Of a stretch of 60,622 nt of DNA, positions 48,345-58,317 are shown piece by piece. The notes below the pieces were generated by a model. That model was given only the letters and a program-made list of their open reading frames with translations, was not told the origin of the DNA and made no database searches. The position numbers and the translations under genes were made by a program. The stretch lies in IMG/VR virus record IMGVR_UViG_3300037343_000158, positions 1-60,622 of that record; one strand, written 5' to 3'. Every line of letters starts with the position of its first letter. Positions within the stretch are counted from its first letter, which is position 1. This DNA is from a virus.

Positions 48345-49768
48345 TTTTTGTCCTTAAGTCTTGTAACTTCTTCTTTAAGAGAGTCTATCTCAGTCTGTTG
48401 GACCTTAACTAGCTCCAGCACAAGCATTGCCATAAGTCCGTAGTCAAGTTTGTCTGCATCGCCATCTTTGCTATACCCCACTGGCTCGGAGAATCCAAGG
48501 TCCACAAGGTCTTCTACCATGTATCCGTGCATCCACTCTTTGTTGAGCTCCTTGTGGTACCCCCTCTTAGACCTTTTGTACTTAAACTTTTTTGGTTCTA
48601 AGTTAAGTAATTTTTTAATGTCAGAAGGTTCATAGGATTCTATGTCTTTTTTAATTTTTTGCGTTGAAGGGGTGCTGGTTGTTCTAGTTATGTTCTGAAA
48701 GCCACTAAGACCTCTTCCCTCAGCGTCTCTGGTTGGGTACAAGTCAGACACGGTATGTGTGTGGTTACCACGAGCAGCCAACTGAGAGGCAGTACCGAAT
48801 CTTACTCCAATAGTAACTGTGGAGCCGCTTCTTCCAACGGTGGCAGGAGAAATTGCGCTTATCGTACGAACAAATGACCCGTCTGTCTGGCTAACGCCTA
48901 CAGCTCCATTTGCTATTTGACTACTACCTACAGCTCCGTTTGCAATTTTTGCACTTGACACAGAGCCGTTTTCAATTTTGGCGCTGGTCACAGCTTGGTT
49001 GGTAATTTTGCTGGTTGTAACAGCGCCATCTCTAATGTTTGCGTTAAAAACTGCTCCGCCAGCAAGTTCACTGTTTCCAACCGAGCCGTTAACAATGTTG
49101 GATGCGTTTACGGAGTTTGGGGCCATGGCATTATTAGTTACAGCGTTTGAATCAATCTTTGCTGAGGTAACTGCACCGCTGGCAAGTTCGCTGGTTCCAA
49201 CTTCCCCGTCGGCTATTTTATCGCGAGTAACTGAGTTGCTGGCAAGTTTAGAATTTCCAACGGCTCCGTCTTCAATTTTCTGGGAAGTAACTGACCCATC
49301 CTCTAGCTGGCCAGTGTCCACTGAACCGTCAATTATCTGTTCTTTACCTACCGAGTCGGTTTGAAGTTCCTCCTGACCTACAGAATCGCTTTGTAGATTA
49401 TTTTGCGCAATAGCATCGTCAGCAACTGCTCTATTTTCTACAGCTGCGTCTGCGAGCTTTAACGGGATAATAGCAAAGTCGTTGATTTTTCCAGTGACTA
49501 CTGAACTGTCAATAAGTTCAGAAGTTCCAACCGAATCGTTTTGCATATTTTCTTGCCTAATTGCGTCGGCTTGAACTTGGTCGTTGACAATAGAGTTCAG
49601 CGCAATTTGGTCTGTAGACACAGCTCTAGGCTGGATAGTAGTTCTGGTGACAACTTGATTGGCAAGCCTGGTTGGGTTGCCTCGGGCCTGTAGATACTTA
49701 ACTCTTCTCTGCAGGTCAGTAATGTTTCCCGTAAGTGAGTTTCTACTTGCTCTTCTTCTAGTTGCCAC
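48341..49768 (-). CDS. Tail fibre with intramolecular S74 chaperone, 475 aa
   Basis: The N-terminal three-quarters is a long run of short repeats of the type N-G-A-V-x-x-x-K-I (IEDGAVGNSKLASNSVTRDK, NAVTNNAMAPNSVNASNIVN, and others) that fit a trimeric beta-helical fibre. The last about 110 residues carry the peptidase S74 endosialidase-type chaperone: STQKIKKDI, with the self-cleavage Ser368 and Lys373, then LEPKKFKYKR and GLMAMLVLELVKVQQTEIDS coiled coil. The chaperone folds the trimer and cuts itself off. It belongs to the tail module, unlike the collagen fibres on the other strand. Confidence 0.9.
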   Translation of the reverse strand: MATRRRASRNSLTGNITDLQRRVKYLQARGNPTRLANQVVTRTTIQPRAVSTDQIALNSIVNDQVQADAIRQENMQNDSVGTSELIDSSVVTGKINDFAIIPLKLADAAVENRAVADDAIAQNNLQSDSVGQEELQTDSVGKEQIIDGSVDTGQLEDGSVTSQKIEDGAVGNSKLASNSVTRDKIADGEVGTSELASGAVTSAKIDSNAVTNNAMAPNSVNASNIVNGSVGNSELAGGAVFNANIRDGAVTTSKITNQAVTSAKIENGSVSSAKIANGAVGSSQIANGAVGVSQTDGSFVRTISAISPATVGRSGSTVTIGVRFGTASQLAARGNHTHTVSDLYPTRDAEGRGLSGFQNITRTTSTPSTQKIKKDIESYEPSDIKKLLNLEPKKFKYKRSKRGYHKELNKEWMHGYMVEDLVDLGFSEPVGYSKDGDADKLDYGLMAMLVLELVKVQQTEIDSLKEEVTRLKDKK

Positions 49769-51755
49769 GTTGGTCTACCTTCCAATCTGTTACTAATCTA
49801 AGTTGAACTTCTTCAGGAATCGGGACGCCATCGGGTATAACTACCGAGTACGAATCAATCTTGCGGATAAGAATGTCACTTCGAGGCTCTTGGTCACTCG
49901 CCAGACGCTGTTTTACAAACTCGTCGTCGACAATAATTGAGCACCACTGGCCTGGAAAAAATGTCCCGACCTGTGGGTAAAGCGAGCCATTAACAACTAC
50001 GTTGTATACCCCAACAGGAGGACGAGATTCAAACAAATAGTCCCGAGCATACGCGTGGAGGGATAGCTCATCTTCAATTTCGTCTAACTGTTCTGCCAAG
50101 TCAATCAAAGGCCAGCTTCTCCCGTTGGGATTGGCTAGCATTACACGGTCCGCGGCTCCTGCATAGGGTTGGCTAGCGTCATCGCTTAGGTCCTCAATGC
50201 TGCCAACTACAAAGAACCTAGTAGCGGCGTCCTCTGCGGATTCCGCAACACTAAAACTAAGTATGTTTCCAGGATACTCAAACACCAGTCTTTCAGCACC
50301 AAAAGCAGTGACTGGGTAAATTTCCCCCTCTGGCGGGGCCTCAGCAAGGCTGATAGGAAAGAGCCTGAATGTTCTACTAAAAGTTGCGGTATCGAAATTG
50401 TAGTCGCAGTCAATGCGATACTCGAACCCACCCTCAACTGTGTTGGAGTACTGCTCGAGTATCTCTCCAACAGTCTTCTGCTCAAAGCCTCTCAAGATTT
50501 GAGTATCTTGGTAATAACCGCTCTTATCTAAATTTTCAAAGTCAATCCCGATATCGGCATTAGCTGTGTAGCTTCCATAGTCCCCGTAAATTACTTTGGA
50601 GCCAAATAGAGCAATGCCACCTGCAACACCCTCTGGGCCAACATTTAAGATGCCTCCCGAGCTAAAGCTAAAACTGTTTGGGCTAGGGACATCTATAATT
50701 GTGAAACGTCCGTTAAATGTTGTATCTAGTCTCCCAGTGAAGAAGGCGTCCACGCCTGTAACAATTACTGTCTGCCCAACTGTTGCATTGTGCGCATCGT
50801 CAAGGGTGAGGGTTGCTACGTTATCTAAAAGCTGCTTGCTTTCCACGTTTTGCGTGCGGATACCAGGCACAGACGAAAGAGGAATCGCTGGCCCGTCAAG
50901 TAAAAATCTAATAGTTCGATTATTTGGAACTTCTGAGATTATGTGAAACCCGTCTAACTCTGAGTCAATTTGAACTAGTTCTATCTCTTGACCCGCAATT
51001 ATGCTGTGGTCCTCACCTGTTTGTAGGGTAACTACACCAGCTGACCGTACCTTAGATATAACTTCTGCTTGAAGCTCTTTAGCTGGTTTAATTACTTCGT
51101 TAGCAAAATTAAAGCCGCTCAGGTCTTTGGAGGTTTGGAAGATAAGGTCTCTAGCAAAATCGTAGGTGTCAACTAGGCTACGTACCGCTCCGCTTGTGCT
51201 GGACCCGTTGCCATCTCCAGAAGTTGTTTCAAAGCTAAAGCTAGTTGTTGAATTAATCTCCGTAATTGTTTGGACACCATCAACAATAGGATTTGTGAAA
51301 GATACAGCTATTTTCTGTCCAACGGCAAATCCCTGAGGAAACTCGGTAACTATAGTTCCTACGCCTGATGCCACGGCAAACGTGGAGACCCCAATAAAGT
51401 CAGAACCATACTGAATTGTCTGCCAGATGTTCCTGTGGTAGAAGTAGCTCATAAACTCAGCGCCGTTGACACTTAAAGTCTCGCTGACCGCGTCGTACGA
51501 CCGAGACCAAATTATCCCGCCCCAAACACAGACGTCGTTTCGCATAATGTATATCCCTGTTCGACCAGGCATAGTTGATTCGTAAAGGTTCAGTCCTTTA
51601 GTGGACTCAATAAATGGGATGCTTCCGCTAAAAGCTCCAGCTCTGCGGTTTGCTCTTTCGTAGGAAACGCCTTTAAACGGGACCTCAGAAATTACATCAT
51701 TGCTGAGTAGGTCAGTTAGGAAGTAACGGTATTCAACCTGTGTCTCGATAGTCAT
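49758..51755 (-). CDS. Tail-tip protein (Gp37-like), 665 aa
   Basis: The start (TQVEYRYFLTDLLSNDVISE, then GVSYERANRRAGAFSGSIPF, CVWGGIIWSRSYD) and the end (SIIVDDEFVKQ...RIDSYSVVIPDG) match the siphophage tail-tip protein group that includes ReqiPepy6 Gp37. They form the central hub or baseplate. Three beta-modules of the 'NGxxxI...SFSF' type are inserted near residues 120-200, 230-290 and 305-365, similar to those in the preceding Dit-like protein. It overlaps the S74 fibre gene by 11 bases. Confidence 0.75.
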   Translation of the reverse strand: MTIETQVEYRYFLTDLLSNDVISEVPFKGVSYERANRRAGAFSGSIPFIESTKGLNLYESTMPGRTGIYIMRNDVCVWGGIIWSRSYDAVSETLSVNGAEFMSYFYHRNIWQTIQYGSDFIGVSTFAVASGVGTIVTEFPQGFAVGQKIAVSFTNPIVDGVQTITEINSTTSFSFETTSGDGNGSSTSGAVRSLVDTYDFARDLIFQTSKDLSGFNFANEVIKPAKELQAEVISKVRSAGVVTLQTGEDHSIIAGQEIELVQIDSELDGFHIISEVPNNRTIRFLLDGPAIPLSSVPGIRTQNVESKQLLDNVATLTLDDAHNATVGQTVIVTGVDAFFTGRLDTTFNGRFTIIDVPSPNSFSFSSGGILNVGPEGVAGGIALFGSKVIYGDYGSYTANADIGIDFENLDKSGYYQDTQILRGFEQKTVGEILEQYSNTVEGGFEYRIDCDYNFDTATFSRTFRLFPISLAEAPPEGEIYPVTAFGAERLVFEYPGNILSFSVAESAEDAATRFFVVGSIEDLSDDASQPYAGAADRVMLANPNGRSWPLIDLAEQLDEIEDELSLHAYARDYLFESRPPVGVYNVVVNGSLYPQVGTFFPGQWCSIIVDDEFVKQRLASDQEPRSDILIRKIDSYSVVIPDGVPIPEEVQLRLVTDWKVDQRGN

Positions 51756-51777
51756 TTAATGTCCTTTAAGTATTGTG

Positions 51778-54153
51778 TTAGCCGAGCCATCCAGAGCGGT
51801 AATAGACTCGAAGAGATGTCTCACCCTCTGGGTTACCTGAGTCAATAAATTCTAACTCATTATCTCCAGGAGCTAGTTTTATGAAGTTAGCCAATACATC
51901 GACTCTGCCTCTTGCTCCTTCGACTTCTCCGTTGAAAGCTACCTCGCGGTTTTGGGTGTCAATCTCAAGAATGTCTGCTGAAACAATTGCGGTTGCTCCC
52001 GATAGTCCAGGAGTGAACTGAACGTTCTGAGTTTTAATAACGTTTCCACCAGTAAATGTCTCTGGGATTGTGCCCGAGACAGTCGCTGTGCCGCCCGTAG
52101 CAGTCAAGGGGAGACTTCCGCCTACCTCTGCTTGCCCGTTAGGTGTCACATTCACCAAAGAAATTTTCCCTGAGAGCTCAACGAAGACATCGGCGGTTGC
52201 GCCTGTTTCTTCGTCTACTGGGTACGAAATGAGAGCAACGTTAGCTGCCGTCTTTTGGCACTCCAAAACATTTAGAAAAGGGATAGCGGAGATAGTGTAG
52301 GTTCCATCAAAAGGAGCACCCACCCCCGTAATTGTAATTTGTTCTCCGAAAATCGCGCCGTGGCTATCTCTGGTAGTTATGGTTATAACGTTTCCAGCTA
52401 AAAGAATAGAAGCAATCTTTCGGCTTCCAGCTCTAGCTGTACCGCCAGTGGGTATGGTCGTTGATACTTGGTTAGACCCGCTGTTGGCATAAGTAAAGGT
52501 GGTCGAACTGGGGAGGCTGGTAATTGTGTGCGTTCCGTTGAAGTTTCCACCAGCACCACCGCCAACACTTGCTACAACAACCTTCTCTCCAACCACAAAA
52601 CCGTGTGATTGCGACGCAGTTAAGGTTGCAACGTCGTTAGACCTTGCTTTGGTCACAATTGTTTTTTGGGTAGTTCTGACTCTGCGGTAACCAAAATCCG
52701 TGGGGAGGTAGGTAGCGCCAATTGTGTAACCACCATTTAGAGATAAGTCGACTCCAGTGACATTTACGTTTTCGCCAACAACAAACCCGTGCGGAGCTGA
52801 AGTTGTCAAAATGACAATGTCTTCTTCTACCATTTGTTTTTTGATAATAGTTCGAGCGTTAGTTCTGGTAGAAGCGTAACTAAAAGAAGTAGGGGACGGA
52901 ATTGCAGTAACTTCAAATGTTCCGTTGTAGTTAGACCCAACGCCAGTTATTGTGACGGTTTCTCCAAGAATGAACTGATGAACGTCAGAAGTGTTAATTG
53001 TTGCAATGTTGGAAATTAACGACGCCGATACAACGCTTCTCGGAGGAATACGAGTTTTGGAGAACTGTAAAGAATTAGCAGCAGGAGTAGATGTGATTGT
53101 GTGCACGCCGTCAAACACTGAATCCACGCCGCTCACAACTATGGAACTACCTGTGGTTAGCCCGTGAGGTTCGGTCGTTTTTATGGTGGCAAAACCCGAT
53201 GCCAAGGACTTGAAAGCTACAGGGATGATAGAAGCAGCGTCTGCTTCGTAATTGAAAGTTGTGTCAGTAGGTACAGCTGTGATGAGGTTGTCCCCGTCAA
53301 AGGGTGCGTCGATTCCTGAGACATAAACGCTATCTCCTACAGAGAATCCATGAGCCTCAGTGGTGGTAAGTGTGGCAATGTCTTTTAGCGTAGCTAGGTT
53401 GAAAGTGAGCTGCTTGTTAACTACGGTGCGAGAGATTGGACCTTTCAACCCCTGAGTCAAAATGATGAGCTCTTCAGTTGCTCTGTTGAAAATAGTTCCT
53501 GGACCAGCAAACGGACCTGACACCTCTAAGAAGCAAGGCACCGAGTAGTTTCCAATATTGGTAATCGTTCCTAGCCCACTAACCCCCGTTGCGGAGTTTC
53601 TAACTGGAACCTCAGCAAAAGCGTAGCCATCTGGGCTTGCGTCGTTCCACGCATACTTAATAGGGTCGGCAGCACGAAGCCCGATTTCAAAGTTGGTTCT
53701 GCCTCTAAGGTTTTCAGTCTCAATCGAGATGTCGCCGTTTAGCGTTACATACGCTGCTCTAATTGGGTCGCTGCCTGTTTTAAACCAAACGCCAGTTCTT
53801 GCCAAGTTAGCGGTAGCTGCAATAAGCCTGTCACGAGCGGCCTCAACGAGTGCTGGTTTTGGGACTAAGAAAGAGCCTCGAATAGAAAAGCTCCGTGAGT
53901 TGTAGCGCCCTCGTACTTCATACGAACCATCACCAAAGCCTCTAGCTATGTCTGGAACATCGGCTCTGGGGGATTCCCACCATCCTGGAATATCTGTGAC
54001 TACCCAAACAACTCCTTCAGAGTCTAGGGTGTTGAGGATAAAGTCCCCAAGGACAATGTTTGCGTCAAGCTTTAGGCGGCCAATGTCTGGGCTAAAGAGC
54101 TCTTGTAGCCCTCTGTCTACTGAAAAGTTTTCTTGTCCTTGTGTGTAAACCAT
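51778..54153 (-). CDS. Distal tail (Dit-like) protein with repeated beta-modules, 791 aa
   Basis: The N-terminal 190 residues (GDFILNTLDSEGVVWVVTDI, IRGSFLVPKPALVEAARDRL, RGRTNFEIGLRAADPIKYAW) and the last 60 residues (GDNELEFIDSGNPEG, LRVYYRSGWLG) resemble distal tail proteins that form the ring below the tail tube. Between them six repeats of about 65 residues are inserted (HGFSVGDSVYVSGIDAPFDG, HGLTTGSSIVVSGVDSVFDG, HQFILGETVTITG, and others). Each has a glycine turn and ends in 'FxYA'-like strands. These would decorate the tail tip and may touch carbohydrate or protein. It follows the tape measure with a 1-base overlap. Confidence 0.8.
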   Translation of the reverse strand: MVYTQGQENFSVDRGLQELFSPDIGRLKLDANIVLGDFILNTLDSEGVVWVVTDIPGWWESPRADVPDIARGFGDGSYEVRGRYNSRSFSIRGSFLVPKPALVEAARDRLIAATANLARTGVWFKTGSDPIRAAYVTLNGDISIETENLRGRTNFEIGLRAADPIKYAWNDASPDGYAFAEVPVRNSATGVSGLGTITNIGNYSVPCFLEVSGPFAGPGTIFNRATEELIILTQGLKGPISRTVVNKQLTFNLATLKDIATLTTTEAHGFSVGDSVYVSGIDAPFDGDNLITAVPTDTTFNYEADAASIIPVAFKSLASGFATIKTTEPHGLTTGSSIVVSGVDSVFDGVHTITSTPAANSLQFSKTRIPPRSVVSASLISNIATINTSDVHQFILGETVTITGVGSNYNGTFEVTAIPSPTSFSYASTRTNARTIIKKQMVEEDIVILTTSAPHGFVVGENVNVTGVDLSLNGGYTIGATYLPTDFGYRRVRTTQKTIVTKARSNDVATLTASQSHGFVVGEKVVVASVGGGAGGNFNGTHTITSLPSSTTFTYANSGSNQVSTTIPTGGTARAGSRKIASILLAGNVITITTRDSHGAIFGEQITITGVGAPFDGTYTISAIPFLNVLECQKTAANVALISYPVDEETGATADVFVELSGKISLVNVTPNGQAEVGGSLPLTATGGTATVSGTIPETFTGGNVIKTQNVQFTPGLSGATAIVSADILEIDTQNREVAFNGEVEGARGRVDVLANFIKLAPGDNELEFIDSGNPEGETSLRVYYRSGWLG

Positions 54154-57100
54154 TAGACTGCGCCTCTCCTAAGCTCGAAAGCTAACCTGCGAGAGACAAG
54201 CTCGGCAAGCTCGCGCTCGTTCATCCCTGCGGATGGGTAAACGTTGATTGTAGCGGCACCGCCACTTTGACCAGACAAAAGCCTAATCATTGCTTTGTCA
54301 CGGGTAGACAGCCCGTCTTTATCAAGAGGCTCTACTCGCTCTGAACGGCCACCTTCTCCGATAACTGCCATCATCCCGCCTCGCGTAGCAGGAACTATGC
54401 CACCAGCAGCCAAACGGGGGATATTAGGAGTGTCAATCGTAAATCCTAAGCCAGCAACACCTAGAGCTTTGGATATAAAGTTCGTAGGAATTCGGATGTC
54501 TAGGCTAAAGTTATTCCATTTATCGATTATGAAGTTAAGGGCAGTCTTAAAACTATCCTTGAGCCAGTCCCAGAGTCCTGATGCGGCGTTCTTAATTTTA
54601 GTTGGTAGGTCTTTAAAGAACGGGATGAGAGTGTTATTAAAGTAGTTTTTTACCCCGTTAAAGGCGTCTTTAAACAAGTCACTAAAGAACGCAAAAATGT
54701 TCCCAGCCGCGTTTGAGATTAGCTTGCCCAAGCCTTTAAACCAGTTGGGGATAGTGGTAGTGAAAAAGCTTAAGAACCCGTTCCAAGCATCCTTAAAGAA
54801 GTTTAAAAACCAATCAAAAGCTGCTTTAGCAGCGTCGCCTATTGTTTTACCTAGATTAGTAAAGAACGGAATTACAGTTCCAGTCCACCAATCAACCGTG
54901 CGGCCCCAAGACTCTTGGAAGATAGTAATAATCGATTCCCAAAGTTTGGAGAACGTCTCCCCAATGTAAGTAAATATCCCCGCAAAAAACTCAACAATTT
55001 TGTCCCAGTTTTTAATAATCAACGGGACAGCCGTAATAAGAATGCTAATTATTAGCCCAATTGGCCCTAGGAATCGTATAACAAAGCTAATAACACGAGT
55101 TAAGCCAGCAGCAATTCTGCCTATAAACCCAAGGATTCCTTGTTGGCCAAAGTATTTAAATGCAAGCCCGCCAAAGAACTTCATTGCGCTGGCAAGCCCG
55201 TTTTTAATCAATAAAACGAAACCTGCTGCTGCTTTGAATAAAAACTTAAAAACAGCAACAATTCTACCTACTGCTAAAAGAACGCCAAGTAGCGGACCTA
55301 CAGCTTGTAGAATGGCCTGAGCAAACTCGCTTCCAACAATGGTATTAACAATCTTTAGAGTAATAATTAAAGTGTCAAAAAATGCTTTGATAGAGCCGAC
55401 ATCGGTTAAGTTAGCTGTCAAAATAGCGAATTGCTCAATTAGCTCGCCAAGCTGTGCAACTGGACCGTCCTTTCCACTGAGCTGTATACCGAGCTCATTG
55501 AAAACTGTTACAGCATTATCCAAACTCTCAATAAATTGACCCACGCCAGCTTCGGCTCCAAGAGCCAAAATACCGCCACCTAGGTTGGACAAAAGGCTCA
55601 ACAGTGCGGTGAAGTTTTTTGTAGAGTCTATAAAGAATTTGTTTAGGCTTCCGTCTTTTGCCCCGTCCGTGACAAACTTAAGGAAGCTTGTAGAGGCTTC
55701 TTCAAAGTAACTGAGCAGTACATCTCCAGCGCCACCTGGCTGATTGATAACATCAAAGATTCCACCAAAGGCTTTTTTATAATTGCCAAAGATGCCTGTA
55801 ATCTTTTCAATTTTAGTTTGTAGTGTCTCAAACTCTGTGGCTAGCTCACCGTTTTTTTCTTTGAAAATCTGAGTCTGTTTCCAAGCTTCGCTAGTGTTTA
55901 CCGCCCAATCTCCAAAGACCTTAACTAGAGGCTCTGCAGCATTTAGAAGGATTAAAAACCCTTCTAGCAAATTTATTGCTGTTTGACCAAGTTTCCCCAG
56001 CAGTTCATTGTTAGTAGACCAAACAGCTTTTAGCTTTTCAAAGTTTTCGCCTTGGAAGAATGTCTCAGCAAAAGTAACAGCCAAGTCTCCAAGGATGCTG
56101 CCTGTTTCTTCGAAAAGAGGCTCTAGTTCTTTGAACCTCCCAATGATTATTGTTAGAGACTCTTCAAGCTTCGGGAACAGCGCTCGTCCAGCAGCGTCAC
56201 GGAGAGAGTCAAACGCTTCTTGTTGCTCAATCAAAAACTTAACGAAGCTCTGAGCCTCTGGTGAAAGCTTTTCTAGTGCGTTTCGGTACTCATCAATTCC
56301 CCCTGAAGCGGCTTTCGCTGCGGCTTTTTGAGCAAGCTCAACTTGCTCTCTAGCAGTGGCAATTCTTCTGTTTAAGTCACGTTCTACGGTTCCACCAGCG
56401 CTAGCGTCAGCTGCTGCCTTAGCAGCTTCCTCTGTAGCTCTGCTTGCATCTCTGATTGCTCTAGCGGCAGCGATTCCAGAGTCAAGTTCTGCCTGCTGGG
56501 CTTGTGCGATGTTTTCTTTAGCCTCAACAACTTGTTTAGAGCCCTCAACACCAGCTCTGGTAGAGGCTTCTGATTCTTTTTTGAGGTCTGAGTTGTTGTC
56601 AATAGCCTTGCGGAGGTTTAGCTCGGCTTCTGCAAAAGCAAGCTCTGCTTCTTGACGTGCTCTGGAGTTCGGTGGAAGGTCCTGAACTCTCTGCAAGGAG
56701 TCGCGAGACTTTTCAAAGGCAAGGCGGGCCTTTTTCTCTGAGATAGCGCCACCCTCAACCTCAAAACGAAGTTGCTGTATCTTCTCTCTGGCGTCATCAC
56801 GAGCCTCGTTGAGGTCCTCGAGGGCATTGAGAGAGTTCTTTTGTGCTTGATTATAAGTTCTAGTGGCTCTTTCGGTCCCGAGCAATGCGTCAGCAGCCGC
56901 TTCTTCGGCTCTGACAGCCCTCTCACGTGCTGCTGCAAGGGCTTCAGGCTTTTCTTCTTCTAGTAGTCTCTTAAGAGATAATCTGGCGTCACGGAGGCGC
57001 CTAGCGGCTGCCGCTTGTGCATCACTGTTGTCTGCCGCTGCTTCTTGCGCCTTCAAGCCAGCTGAAAGGGCATCGCTTACGCCTCTAAAGGCCACTTTAG

Positions 57101-57491
57101 CTACAATTGCGCCCTGAACTAGACCGCCCAGAGCAGACGCAAACACAATTGAGCCTCTGGCAGCATTGCCCAAAACTCCAACAAGAACTACAAGACCGCT
57201 ACCTAGAGCTCCTATTGAGCCCAAGAGAGCAGGGATACCTGCTACAAGAAAATTCTGAGCTACGCTTAGGTTACGAAATTTGACCCGAGCACGCTCTGCC
57301 TCAGCTTCAAACTGAGGGGTTGAGATTTTTAGTCCGCCGCCCCTTCTAGAGCCGCGGTTAAGGCCCTCGCTCAGCTCTTTCCCAGCTTTGTCTCCAACAC
57401 TACCAATACCGTTTAGGTCACGTTCGACTTGCTTTTTGAATCCAGAAGTGAGAGCGCGGACTACTACATATGCATCACCTACTACTGCCAT
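54153..57491 (-). CDS. Tail tape measure protein, 1112 aa
   Basis: Sets the tail length and is ejected into the host. It begins MAVVGDAYVVVRALTSGFKK and has a long Ala/Glu/Arg-rich coiled coil (about 150-420). Hydrophobic membrane-like stretches lie near 760-860 (KFLFKAAAGFVLLIKNG, FVIRFLGPIGLIISILITAV), followed by aromatic amphipathic repeats (SWGRTVDWWTGTVIPFFTNL and similar) and a GMMAVIGEGGRSERVEP end common in actinophage tape measures. With about 0.15 nm per residue the tail would be about 165 nm. It follows the tail chaperones as usual. Confidence 0.95.
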   Translation of the reverse strand: MAVVGDAYVVVRALTSGFKKQVERDLNGIGSVGDKAGKELSEGLNRGSRRGGGLKISTPQFEAEAERARVKFRNLSVAQNFLVAGIPALLGSIGALGSGLVVLVGVLGNAARGSIVFASALGGLVQGAIVAKVAFRGVSDALSAGLKAQEAAADNSDAQAAAARRLRDARLSLKRLLEEEKPEALAAARERAVRAEEAAADALLGTERATRTYNQAQKNSLNALEDLNEARDDAREKIQQLRFEVEGGAISEKKARLAFEKSRDSLQRVQDLPPNSRARQEAELAFAEAELNLRKAIDNNSDLKKESEASTRAGVEGSKQVVEAKENIAQAQQAELDSGIAAARAIRDASRATEEAAKAAADASAGGTVERDLNRRIATAREQVELAQKAAAKAASGGIDEYRNALEKLSPEAQSFVKFLIEQQEAFDSLRDAAGRALFPKLEESLTIIIGRFKELEPLFEETGSILGDLAVTFAETFFQGENFEKLKAVWSTNNELLGKLGQTAINLLEGFLILLNAAEPLVKVFGDWAVNTSEAWKQTQIFKEKNGELATEFETLQTKIEKITGIFGNYKKAFGGIFDVINQPGGAGDVLLSYFEEASTSFLKFVTDGAKDGSLNKFFIDSTKNFTALLSLLSNLGGGILALGAEAGVGQFIESLDNAVTVFNELGIQLSGKDGPVAQLGELIEQFAILTANLTDVGSIKAFFDTLIITLKIVNTIVGSEFAQAILQAVGPLLGVLLAVGRIVAVFKFLFKAAAGFVLLIKNGLASAMKFFGGLAFKYFGQQGILGFIGRIAAGLTRVISFVIRFLGPIGLIISILITAVPLIIKNWDKIVEFFAGIFTYIGETFSKLWESIITIFQESWGRTVDWWTGTVIPFFTNLGKTIGDAAKAAFDWFLNFFKDAWNGFLSFFTTTIPNWFKGLGKLISNAAGNIFAFFSDLFKDAFNGVKNYFNNTLIPFFKDLPTKIKNAASGLWDWLKDSFKTALNFIIDKWNNFSLDIRIPTNFISKALGVAGLGFTIDTPNIPRLAAGGIVPATRGGMMAVIGEGGRSERVEPLDKDGLSTRDKAMIRLLSGQSGGAATINVYPSAGMNERELAELVSRRLAFELRRGAV

Positions 57492-57510
57492 ACGCTCTCA
57501 CCCCCTTCTT

Positions 57511-57975
57511 CTAACGACTTTCAGGCTGGTCTAGGACCCGCCCAAATGGAAGCGGACTATCCGCATCAAAGTCTGTTGTCGGTGTATATGCCCTTGTGGG
57601 GCGCTTCTGCTGCATTGGGTCTGGAATCACTTCATCGGTGCTGCCTACTAGCCCATCCGAGGGAAGGGTGTCATTAGCATAATTATAGCTTTCTCCTGAT
57701 TTACTGACTCCGTACTTATACGTAGTCCCATACATTTCTCTATATAAAACGGAACGTATTTGTGTCTTAGCTTCGGACTCTTCAGAAGAGCTGACCAGTA
57801 AATCTTCTTCGAAGAAGTAGTGGATGACATCTAACATGTCTGACAGTTCCATTTCTTTAAGCTTTATGCCTTGCACAAGGGCTTTTCCGTTTATATAAGG
57901 CCAAAGGTCAATTGCCCACTCTACGAGTCCTTTGGCCCCGCTGTAGGGCGGCTTGAATACTCCTCTACTAGCCAT
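57511..57975 (-). CDS. Tail assembly chaperone, frameshift (T-like) part
   Basis: The frame overlaps the end of the upstream chaperone by 55 bases and lies in the -1 frame relative to it, the usual relation of G and GT tail chaperones. The T part (SGAKGLVEWAIDLWPYINGK onward) has a helical domain, then a disordered, charged tail (IPDPMQQKRPTRAYTPTTD). A separate start at ATG 57975 is possible, though its ribosome-binding site is weak. Position just before the tape measure agrees with a chaperone that wraps it. Confidence 0.8.
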   Translation of the reverse strand: MASRGVFKPPYSGAKGLVEWAIDLWPYINGKALVQGIKLKEMELSDMLDVIHYFFEEDLLVSSSEESEAKTQIRSVLYREMYGTTYKYGVSKSGESYNYANDTLPSDGLVGSTDEVIPDPMQQKRPTRAYTPTTDFDADSPLPFGRVLDQPESR

Positions 57976-58259
57976 GCGGTGATTTCACCGAGTGTCTCGA
58001 CCGAGACGATGCGAATGGGGTCCCTCAATAGGGTGTCGAAACGGGTGTAGCTTTCCTCTACGAGGACAGCTTTAAAAAACGAGTCAATAGTTTTGGCTAT
58101 TGCGGCTCCGTCGTTTTCGTCTGAGTTAGCCACTAAGTCGAGGAGCATTTTACCCTGCAAAGCTGGGTAACACTCGAAATCTTCTCCGTGGAGCTTAAAC
58201 GAAACAGGCGTATCTGTGACAGCTGAGCCAGCACCGAAGTCCTTAAATCTATTCGTCAT
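57921..58259 (-). CDS. Tail assembly chaperone (G-like), 112 aa
   Basis: The 112-residue protein (MTNRFKDFGAGSAVTDTPVS, then LHGEDFECYPALQGKMLLDL, FFKAVLVEESYTRFDTLL, GEITAWLVEEY) matches actinophage tail chaperone G proteins in size, position and content. It acts in tail assembly with the tape measure. Part of it is probably made as a longer GT fusion by a -1 frameshift near its end. Confidence 0.85.
   Translation of the reverse strand: MTNRFKDFGAGSAVTDTPVSFKLHGEDFECYPALQGKMLLDLVANSDENDGAAIAKTIDSFFKAVLVEESYTRFDTLLRDPIRIVSVETLGEITAWLVEEYSSRPTAGPKDS
57929..57939 (-). promoter_or_regulatory. Candidate -1 frameshift site
   Basis: In the 55-base overlap the message reads GCG GGG CCA AAG GAC. 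GGGG and AAAGG are the only runs where tRNAs could slip back one base into the T frame, but there is no perfect X-XXY-YYZ heptamer. A shift here would join the two parts as ...AGPKGLVEW or a similar sequence. Confidence 0.35.
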
Positions 58260-58317
58260 ACTTCTTCCTTGTCTATGTCATTTACGCACAACTAATGCAG
58301 TGCGTCCTTACTGCTGT

